A DNA stretch of 36,842 nucleotides, taken from assembly GCF_042658365.1 (NCBI RefSeq), contig NZ_JBHSQC010000001.1; one strand, given 5' to 3'. This document shows, piece after piece, positions 31,830-36,842 of the stretch. A program made the position numbers and the translations under genes. This stretch comes from Carnobacterium_A antarcticum (GTDB lineage Bacteria > Bacillota > Bacilli > Lactobacillales > Carnobacteriaceae). The number at the start of each line of letters is the position of its first letter. Position 1 is the stretch's first letter. Below the pieces are notes generated by a model that was given only the letters and a program-made list of their open reading frames with translations, was not told where the DNA came from and made no database searches.

Positions 31830-32822
31830 ATGGCGAAAGACATAGGAATCGATTTAGGAACAGCTAATGTATTGATTCATGTAAAAGGAAAAGGAATCGT
31901 TTTAAACGAACCTTCAGTAGTTGCAATCGACACCAAAACCAATCGTGTCTTAGCGGTTGGAGAAGAAGCCTACTTAATGGTCGGGCGTACACCAGGAAAT
32001 ATACGAGCGATTCGTCCTTTAGATGGCGGAGTTATCGCTGACTTTGATATCACTGAAGCTATGTTGACTCACTTTATTAATAAATTGAATGTAAAGGGAT
32101 TTATGTCTAAACCTAATATTTTGATCTGCTGTCCGACAAATATTACAGCGATTGAACAAAAAGCCATTATTGAAGCTGCTGAAAAAAGTGGTGGAAAAAA
32201 TGTTTTTCTTGAAGAAGAACCTAAAGTAGCAGCTATCGGAGCTGGAATGGATATTTTTCAACCAAGCGGAAATATGGTCATTGATATAGGCGGTGGTACA
32301 ACTGATATCGCTGTATTGTCAATGGGTGGAATTGTAACTAGCCGTTCATTGAAAGTAGCGGGAGACCGTATGGACAATGAAATCACTCAATACGTAAAGA
32401 AAAAATACAAACTTCTTATCGGGGAACGAACAGCTGAATCGATCAAAATGGAAATCGGAACAGTATTTGCCGATCGCCGTGACGATTCTATGGATGTTAG
32501 AGGACGAGATATGGTTAGCGGTTTGCCAAGAACGATAACGATCAAATCTGGTGAAGTTCAAGAAGCAACAGCTGAATCTATGTTGATGATCGTTCAACAA
32601 GCGAAAGACGTTTTAGAACAAACACCACCGGAATTGTCTGCTGATATTATTGATCGCGGAATTATATTGACCGGCGGAGGAGCACTATTAGATGGTGTGG
32701 ATCAACTGTTTGCTGAACAATTAAAAGTACCTGTTTTTGTAGCAGAACTACCTTTAGATTCTGTCGCTTTAGGAACGGGAATCTTATTAGAAAACATGTC
32801 CAAGAAAAAATTCAGCCTTTAA
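31830..32822 (+). CDS. mbl: MreB-family cell-shape actin homologue Mbl
   Basis: A 330-residue bacterial actin that forms membrane-bound filaments and directs side-wall synthesis. It follows B. subtilis Mbl closely: DIGIDLGTANVLIHVKGKGI (phosphate loop 1), LICCPTNITAIEQKAI, EEEPKVAAIGAG, DIGGGTTDIAVLSMGGIV (phosphate loop 2), RGRDMVSGLPRTI and ILTGGGALLDGVD. FARD at the Bacillus N-terminus is replaced by AKD. GGAGGAG precedes the ATG. It lies one gene from murA. Confidence 0.95.
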   Translation: MAKDIGIDLGTANVLIHVKGKGIVLNEPSVVAIDTKTNRVLAVGEEAYLMVGRTPGNIRAIRPLDGGVIADFDITEAMLTHFINKLNVKGFMSKPNILICCPTNITAIEQKAIIEAAEKSGGKNVFLEEEPKVAAIGAGMDIFQPSGNMVIDIGGGTTDIAVLSMGGIVTSRSLKVAGDRMDNEITQYVKKKYKLLIGERTAESIKMEIGTVFADRRDDSMDVRGRDMVSGLPRTITIKSGEVQEATAESMLMIVQQAKDVLEQTPPELSADIIDRGIILTGGGALLDGVDQLFAEQLKVPVFVAELPLDSVALGTGILLENMSKKKFSL

Positions 32823-32854
32823 TTAAAAAAATCCAAAAAAAATGAGGTGACACA

Positions 32855-33058
32855 ATGACAAAAGAAAAAATAGCAACGCAGATCTTAACGTTCATTTTAA
32901 AAGTTTTGCTTGTCATTGTTTTGATTGCCATCGCTTTAATTCTTGGAGCAATGGTGGGTTACGGAATCATTGGAGATGGAAACCCATTTGCCATTTTTGA
33001 AATGTCTACTTGGGGCCACATTTTCAGTTACTTTACAAAACCAACGATTGTCAATTAA
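32855..33058 (+). CDS. EpuA-like small membrane protein (often annotated as RNA polymerase subunit beta)
   Basis: A 67-residue protein with one strongly hydrophobic helix (~12-35, LKVLLVIVLIAIALILGAMVGYG) after a short lysine-rich head, then GDGNPFAIFEMSTWGHIFSYF. It matches the EpuA family, named from a pneumococcal gene near murA and endA. Database labels calling it an RNA polymerase beta subunit have no support in the sequence. Function unknown. GAGGTGA precedes the ATG. It is 32 bases after mbl, so co-transcribed, and ends at a terminator. Confidence 0.8.
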   Translation: MTKEKIATQILTFILKVLLVIVLIAIALILGAMVGYGIIGDGNPFAIFEMSTWGHIFSYFTKPTIVN

Positions 33059-33082
33059 AGAATAGAGAGACAGTACCAATAG

Positions 33083-33127
33083 AAAATCACTAGAAAAGGT
33101 GTGCAAAACTTTTTCGGTGATTTTTTT
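33083..33127 (+). terminator. Terminator of mbl and the epuA-like gene
   Basis: AAAATCAC (33083-33090) and GAAAAG inside it pair with CTTTTTC and GTGATTTT (33117-33124), with a small bulge, then T to 33127. Confidence 0.85.
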
Positions 33128-33196
33128 GTGTTTAAAAATGAATACGCTTTTTTTGACAGACAGTTAAAGTGTAAGACAATTAAAGGAGGAGAAAAA

Positions 33197-33547
33197 ATGA
33201 ATCAAATGGCTTTAGTCGGTCGATTAGTTAAAGAAGTCGAATTGAAAGAAATCGGAGAAGGAAAAATAGTAACGAACAATACGCTAGCCGTTAAACGCAG
33301 ATACAAAAATGAACAAGGGCAGCAAACAGACTTTATTCCGGTGGTAGCTTGGGGCCCAGTGGCAAAGTTGCTGCATACGTATTGCGAGAAAGGGCATCTA
33401 GTAGGTCTATCAGGCAGAATGCAATCGAGATCCTATGTAAATAAAGAAGAAGAAACGGTCTTTTTAGTAGAGATGGTCATCGATGAACTCCATTTTTTAC
33501 AAGGAAGAAAAATACAGGATCCTTCTCTTTTGGAAGTAGAAGTTTAA
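33197..33547 (+). CDS. ssbB: Short single-stranded DNA-binding protein (SsbB/YwpH-like)
   Basis: A 116-residue OB-fold protein: MNQMALVGRLVKEVELKEI at the start, LAVKRRYKNEQGQQTDFIPVVAWG, and YCEKGHLVGLSGRMQSRSY. It stops after the OB domain and lacks the acidic DDDLPF-type tip of the replicative SSB. That makes it the short form that in B. subtilis (SsbB) protects incoming DNA during transformation. In B. subtilis it also lies near mbl. The ATG at 33197 has AAAGGAGGAG upstream; reading back to 33101 would run through the previous terminator. TTGACA at 33153-33158 with GACAAT (33175-33180) is a possible promoter, but it would start the RNA almost at the ribosome site. No ComX or ComK box was seen. 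Confidence 0.88.
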   Translation: MNQMALVGRLVKEVELKEIGEGKIVTNNTLAVKRRYKNEQGQQTDFIPVVAWGPVAKLLHTYCEKGHLVGLSGRMQSRSYVNKEEETVFLVEMVIDELHFLQGRKIQDPSLLEVEV

Positions 33548-33628
33548 AAGAAGAGAAGAGGCTCGTCCTGCAAGAAAATAAGGTGTAGCGAATGATCAAC
33601 TAAACAAGTTTGAACAAAAAGAATAGAT

Positions 33629-33664
33629 CAGCCCTCATTGTTTGAAAAAATGAGGGCTGTTTTT
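33629..33664 (+). terminator. Terminator of ssbB
   Basis: CAGCCCTCATT (33629-33639) pairs with AATGAGGGCTG (33649-33659), followed by five T. Confidence 0.88.
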
Positions 33665-33713
33665 AATGAAACAATACAAAATGAGTGAAACAAACAAAAA
33701 ATTCAGGTTAGCA

Positions 33714-33742
33714 TTCAGTTGCCTTAAAAAAAAGAGTATACT
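33714..33742 (+). promoter_or_regulatory. Possible promoter ahead of the two-component operon
   Basis: TATACT (33737-33742) with TTCAGT (33714-33719) 17 bases upstream. About 20 bases on, AAAAGAG (33761-33767) can pair with CTCTTTT (33783-33789), and GCAA plus seven T follow. This may be a weak early terminator. Confidence 0.45.
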
Positions 33743-33904
33743 AAACTAGAGTCAGCACAAAAAAGAGTATCAGAAATGTCAGCTCTTTTGCAATTTTTTT
33801 AAAACAAGCAAATAAAGGTTTCAGTGCTGCGGTATGGATCAGCACGCGACGGATTTTGAATCCTAGCAAATTAAAAAAGGCTGTTCTATCTAATAAAGCG
33901 AAAC

Positions 33905-33975
33905 ACCTATTCTACAATACGAAGGGAGGCATAGGTTTTTTTCTTCTGATCAAAGTCACAGAAGGAAAAGCCTAT
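33905..33975 (+). promoter_or_regulatory. Alternative-hairpin leader of the response regulator gene
   Basis: Two folds share 33931-33936. In fold 1, ACCTAT (33905-33910) pairs with ATAGGT (33931-33936) and seven T end the stem, as in a weak terminator. In fold 2, 33931-33948 pairs with 33959-33975: CTTCTG/CAGAAG and ATAGG/CCTAT joined by T-A and G-U pairs, one bulge, ten-base loop. Fold 2 buries AGAAGGA, the only Shine-Dalgarno-like sequence near the start codon. Both cannot form together. Confidence 0.45.
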
Positions 33976-33981
33976 CACTAA

Positions 33982-34695
33982 ATGAAGATAATCATGATTG
34001 AAGACAATCATTCGGTTTGCGAAATGATGGAAATGTTTTTTCAAAAAGAACAATGGGAAGCTGCTTTTATTCAAGATGGGAAAGAAGGGTTGGATTTATT
34101 TTTAACAGATGTAGCAAGTTGGGATTTAGTTATTCTTGATTTGAACTTACCGAGCATGGATGGTATGCAAATTTGCCGTGAAATGCGCAAAGTTTCTAAG
34201 CGCGTTCCGATCATTATGCTGACAGCTAAAGATTCTGAAAGCGATCAAGTGATTGGATTGGAAATGGGAGCTGATGATTACGTCACGAAACCTTTCAGTC
34301 CGTTAACGCTTATCGCCCGCATTAAAGCCATAACGAGACGTGCAGAGCTAAGCCATGACGACAGCAGCGGTTCCGTCGAAAGCACATATGAAATTGAAAC
34401 TAAGCACCTTAAAATCGATAAGAAGACACGTGAAGCCATCCTTTATGAGAAAGAGATCGAAGGCTTAACACCTAAAGAATTTGAATTATTGTATACATTG
34501 GCAAAAAGTCCAAAACAAGTCTTTTCAAGAGAACAATTATTGAGCATGATTTGGGACTATGAATATTTTGGCGATGAACGGACAGTAGATGCGCACATCA
34601 AAAAGCTGCGTCAAAAAATCGATAAGACTGGTCCGCAAGTTATCCAGACAGTATGGGGCATAGGCTATAAATTTGACGACACTGGAGTCGAATAA
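33982..34695 (+). CDS. OmpR/PhoB-family response regulator
   Basis: A 237-residue two-domain regulator. The receiver (1-120) has the acidic pair E7/D8, phospho-acceptor D53 (LVILDLNLPSMDG), T81 (IIMLTAKD) and K103 (YVTKPFS). The C-terminal winged helix (~140-235) contains TPKEFELLYTLAKSPKQVFSRE, DERTVDAHIKKLRQKI and WGIGYKFD. It lies two bases ahead of its sensor kinase. It is not WalR or another member I can name, so the regulon is unknown. The ATG at 33982 has its nearest Shine-Dalgarno (AGAAGGA, ending about 33966) unusually far, about 15 bases, and within a predicted hairpin. Confidence 0.92.
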   Translation: MKIIMIEDNHSVCEMMEMFFQKEQWEAAFIQDGKEGLDLFLTDVASWDLVILDLNLPSMDGMQICREMRKVSKRVPIIMLTAKDSESDQVIGLEMGADDYVTKPFSPLTLIARIKAITRRAELSHDDSSGSVESTYEIETKHLKIDKKTREAILYEKEIEGLTPKEFELLYTLAKSPKQVFSREQLLSMIWDYEYFGDERTVDAHIKKLRQKIDKTGPQVIQTVWGIGYKFDDTGVE

Positions 34696-34697
34696 AA

Positions 34698-36134
34698 ATG
34701 AAATTAAAATATTTTTATCAACAAATGCTGGCATTCTTTACAGTGATTATGACCATGCTGATCATTCTTGGTTTTTCTTTTTTACAATTTGCTAAAAATA
34801 CGACTTACCGCAATACCGAAACACAATTATATGGGTATGCGGAAGCCTTGATCGAAGGCGATCTTCAAACAGACCAATTGGATACAGGACAAATCATATT
34901 GAAGAATCAAGGAGTCACGTTGAGCGTCTTTAACAGTGAAGATCAAATGATTTACCCCCAAGCGGAGTCTAATTACTCAAGCGGTATTTCTGCAGCGGAT
35001 ATGAAAAAATTAGAAGAAGGGCAGCGGATCTCATTGACCGTTCGGCAAAAAGACTTTTATGGCAATAACCGAGAAATTGCTTTAGTGTACCTGCCGTTTT
35101 ATGTAAAAGCCAGCGGGGTATTTTCTGGTTTTGTAGCCGTCAGCTCGCCGATCAGCGGCATTGAAGCTAATCTCACAGAGTTGCGGGATAACTTATTTAG
35201 CGCCTTTTTATTTTCTTCATTAGGAGCGATTGTTATGAGTTTGTTGTTTGCAAAATACCAAGTCAATCGAATCAATCGTTTAAGAAAAGCGACCCATACT
35301 GTTGCACAAGGGAAGTTTGATGTCCACTTGGAAAACTACGGGCGCGATGAATTTGACGATTTAGCCAGTGATTTTAACAGTATGGTCGGTTCATTAAAAG
35401 ATTCTCACGAAGAAATCGAACGTCAAGAAAACCGGCGAAGACAATTTATGGCAGATGCTGCTCATGAAATGCGGACACCGTTGACAACCATCAATGGGTT
35501 ATTAGAAGGACTAGAACACGATATGATACCAGAGAACCAAAAACAACGCAGTATCGAACTCATGCGCAATGAAACACGCCGTTTGATTCGATTAGTGAAT
35601 GAAAATTTGGATTATGAAAAAATCCGAACCAATCAAATCATGTTGTACAAACAAAATTTTAATGTTCAAGAAGCTCTTGAAATTATTATCGAACAGCTAT
35701 CTACTAAAGCAAAAACGGCTAAAAATACGCTTGTTTTAGATTGCCCGTCAGAAATGATGATTTATGCAGATTATGACCGATTTATTCAAATTATGGTCAA
35801 CCTTATCCAAAATGCGATTCAATTTACTCAAGATGGTGAAATCAAGCTCACAGGGTGGGTAGAAGACAATGCGAGCATTGTCACCATTGAAGATTCGGGA
35901 ATCGGAATGGATGCTGAAGAAGTGAAAAATATTTGGGAACGTTATTATAAAGCCGATGTTTCTAGAAAAAATACTAAGTATGGAGAATCTGGTTTAGGGT
36001 TAGCGATTGTTCAGCAATTGATGAACTTGCATGGCGCTAAGATCAGCGTTGAAAGTACACCAGGAAAAGGTACCTTGTTTACGTTAGTTTTTCCATCAGA
36101 ATCAAGTCAGTCAGAAAAGCAGACAAAAGATTAA
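34698..36134 (+). CDS. HAMP-domain sensor histidine kinase
   Basis: A 478-residue membrane kinase. Two membrane helices (~10-31 and ~167-187) flank an extracellular sensor of about 135 residues without a motif I know. HAMP follows at ~188-242, then the dimerisation domain with H256 (ADAAHEMRTPLTTI) and the ATPase domain with N box NLIQNAIQF, G1 EDSGIGM, F box WERYYKAD and G2 GESGLGLAI. All catalytic parts look intact. It should phosphorylate the regulator encoded two bases upstream. The C-terminus ends in a short polar tail. The stimulus is unknown; the arrangement is that of the envelope-stress or environmental-sensing class. Confidence 0.92.
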   Translation: MKLKYFYQQMLAFFTVIMTMLIILGFSFLQFAKNTTYRNTETQLYGYAEALIEGDLQTDQLDTGQIILKNQGVTLSVFNSEDQMIYPQAESNYSSGISAADMKKLEEGQRISLTVRQKDFYGNNREIALVYLPFYVKASGVFSGFVAVSSPISGIEANLTELRDNLFSAFLFSSLGAIVMSLLFAKYQVNRINRLRKATHTVAQGKFDVHLENYGRDEFDDLASDFNSMVGSLKDSHEEIERQENRRRQFMADAAHEMRTPLTTINGLLEGLEHDMIPENQKQRSIELMRNETRRLIRLVNENLDYEKIRTNQIMLYKQNFNVQEALEIIIEQLSTKAKTAKNTLVLDCPSEMMIYADYDRFIQIMVNLIQNAIQFTQDGEIKLTGWVEDNASIVTIEDSGIGMDAEEVKNIWERYYKADVSRKNTKYGESGLGLAIVQQLMNLHGAKISVESTPGKGTLFTLVFPSESSQSEKQTKD

Positions 36135-36202
36135 AAAAGGATACAACAATTTTGTTGGCTGCTGAAAAATGACTTCTTATACGTTCAAATAGTCGTTAAG
36201 AA

Positions 36203-36250
36203 AAATACAAAAGCGAGAAAAGGAGATCATCCTTTCTCGCTTTTGTATTT
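36203..36250. terminator. Terminator of the two-component operon
   Basis: A stem of about 20 bp with one bulge: AAATACAAAAGCGAGAAAAG-type arm (from 36203) and its complement to 36250, loop GATCA. It carries an A run on the left and ends in TATTT, so it may work both ways. Confidence 0.82.
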
Positions 36251-36431
36251 ATCCGATTTAGACTTTAAAGCTTAAAGCACCGATTTTGTGGCTTCACACA
36301 GACAAACACAGAAATCTGGGGAAAATGGTTCTATTAGAGTAGTTGCTGTATTTTCATTTGGTTTTTCTTAGGTGCTTTTCTTTCACATTCTTGATAAGGG
36401 GCTATATTTCTCTTGAACCCTACTGTAACGG

Positions 36432-36500
36432 ATTATTTTCTTCCTTATGTACTATTTATAATATGTTGTCCCTGTCGCTTTTCTATTCAATTGCAAGTAA
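36432..36500 (+). repeat. Intergenic repeat copy B, coding-like remnant
   Basis: It aligns with 21604-21672 without gaps. The frame reads IIFFLMYYL, TAA (36459-36461), then YVVPVAFLFNCK and TAA. Compared with copy A it carries a stop in place of a proline, so this copy is broken. The 63-codon frame that covers this stretch in another phase (36343-36534) has no ribosome site and is not called. The remaining bases of 36251-36567 show nothing recognisable. Confidence 0.45.
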
Positions 36501-36567
36501 GATAGTTTGTCTCAAAAACGGGAAATCGAGATAAACTACTGCTAAAAAGAAAGGAGCTTGTCCCCGA

Positions 36568-36609
36568 ATGGCGAAAACTGGTTCTATCATTTTGGGTGTT
36601 GGTAAGTGA
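36568..36609 (+). pseudogene. 13-codon ORF, possible gene remnant
   Basis: AAAGGAGC about eleven bases before ATG opens a frame encoding MAKTGSIILGVGK and then TGA. The glycine-rich hydrophobic start recalls the N-terminus of small membrane proteins such as YtxH types, but it breaks off at once. It may be a remnant, a leader peptide or chance. Confidence 0.2.
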
Positions 36610-36649
36610 AATGACTATATGCTACAATCTTGAAATTTTTGGAGGAATA

Positions 36650-36715
36650 GTGGCTACAAGCAAACACGTAAGTTCCGAAGGTAATTTCAATCTAAGAGAC
36701 ACCAACACGATTTGA
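36650..36715 (+). CDS. Tiny ORF (21 codons) with its own promoter-like and terminator signals
   Basis: GTG start with GGAGG four bases upstream, encoding the polar peptide VATSKHVSSEGNFNLRDTN followed by two residues and TGA. TTGGTA (36599-36604) and TACAAT (36623-36628) with an 18-base spacer could start its RNA, and a good terminator begins 13 bases after the stop. No hydrophobic or pheromone-like features are seen. Function unknown; it may not be translated. Confidence 0.25.
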   Translation: MATSKHVSSEGNFNLRDTNTI

Positions 36716-36727
36716 TAAGGAGCCAAA

Positions 36728-36763
36728 AAAAAGCCAAAGCGACGAACAGCGCTTTGGCTTTTT
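36728..36763 (+). terminator. Terminator
   Basis: AAAAAGCCAAAGCG (36728-36741) pairs with CGCTTTGGCTTTTT (36750-36763), loop of eight bases, A run on one side and T run on the other, so it may act in both directions. Confidence 0.82.
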
Positions 36764-36766
36764 AAA

Positions 36767-36834
36767 TTAACAAATACAATTTAGGTTGTACAATATTTGA
36801 CGTTGGTGAGTGAAAACTTACTAACGTCTTTTTT
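36767..36834 (+). promoter_or_regulatory. Promoter-like element followed at once by a terminator-like hairpin
   Basis: TTAACA (36767-36772), a 16-base spacer and TACAAT (36789-36794) would start RNA near 36801. A 13-bp stem (36799-36811 with 36816-36828, two G-U, GAAA loop) and a T run to 36834 follow directly. The stem may instead end transcription from further left. The window ends eight bases later. Confidence 0.4.
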
Positions 36835-36842
36835 CGTGAAAA

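Noticed and set aside
32855..33058. RNA polymerase beta subunit as function for the EpuA-like protein
   Set aside because: At 67 residues with one membrane helix it shares no RpoB feature; the label appears to be a database misnomer.
33101..33196. Longer SSB N-terminus from 33101
   Set aside because: It would pass through the T run of the preceding terminator, and the strong AAAGGAGG is next to ATG 33197.
36343..36534. 63-codon rightward frame rich in Phe and Leu
   Set aside because: No Shine-Dalgarno before the ATG, and the homology to 21604-21672 lies in a different frame.
1..36842. CRISPR array, toxin-antitoxin pair, restriction or other defence system, prophage or intact transposon
   Set aside because: No regularly spaced repeats, nuclease, integrase or transposase-like protein, and no antitoxin-toxin style gene pair was found.

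Overview
The window is AT-rich DNA from a low-GC Gram-positive bacterium. The closest fit is a member of the Lactobacillales, and protein style and gene order suggest Carnobacterium or a close relative (inference; no database was searched). Pointers are MurT/GatD (amidation of lipid II), the block atp operon - DUF1146 gene - murA - mbl - epuA-like gene, strong AGGAGG-type ribosome sites, several GTG/TTG starts, and many U-tailed hairpin terminators. It reads as chromosomal core genome. I see no tRNA, rRNA, CRISPR array, prophage, intact insertion sequence or replication origin.

Layout. 1-2.3 kb: a leftward teichoic-acid-polymerase-like gene with altered active-site motifs. 2.4-4.1 kb: an orphan sorbitol-type EIIA lacking its phosphorylated histidine, and an AI-2E family membrane protein. 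4.1-9.3 kb: a leftward azoreductase with a TACT-N7-AGTA operator, then a self-regulated TetR gene driving a heterodimeric ABC exporter. 9.3-13.0 kb: a possible small antisense-oriented RNA, an Eis-like acetyltransferase, a two-domain CatE-like glyoxalase protein and a serine hydrolase. 13.1-16.2 kb: manA (with a cre-like site) facing the leftward murT-gatD pair. 16.4-22.5 kb: tdk, prfA, prmC, a Sua5-type gene, glyA and upp, the usual Firmicute run that leads into the ATP synthase operon. 22.8-29.7 kb: atpBEFHAGDC, with a ~220-base leader where atpI would normally lie and a terminator-like hairpin just after atpE. 29.9-33.5 kb: DUF1146 gene, murA, mbl, epuA-like gene and a short ssb. 33.7-36.8 kb: a structured leader, an OmpR-type response regulator with its histidine kinase, and a 3' region with tiny ORFs and terminators.

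How the genes fit together. Much of the window serves the cell envelope: MurA makes the first committed peptidoglycan precursor, MurT/GatD amidates lipid II, Mbl guides side-wall growth, and the first gene belongs to the teichoic acid polymerase family. Another block makes proton-driven ATP and supports translation (PrfA, PrmC, Sua5) and one-carbon and pyrimidine salvage (GlyA, Upp, Tdk).

I found no convincing new multi-gene system. The observations most worth following are: a ~100-nt RNA candidate with an anti-Shine-Dalgarno CCUCCUCC stretch; a leader hairpin that hides the ribosome site of the response regulator and competes with an upstream terminator-like fold; two diverged intergenic copies of a coding-like repeat; and the hairpin between atpE and atpF. 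These calls come from reading the sequence by eye; no folding energies or homology scores were computed.
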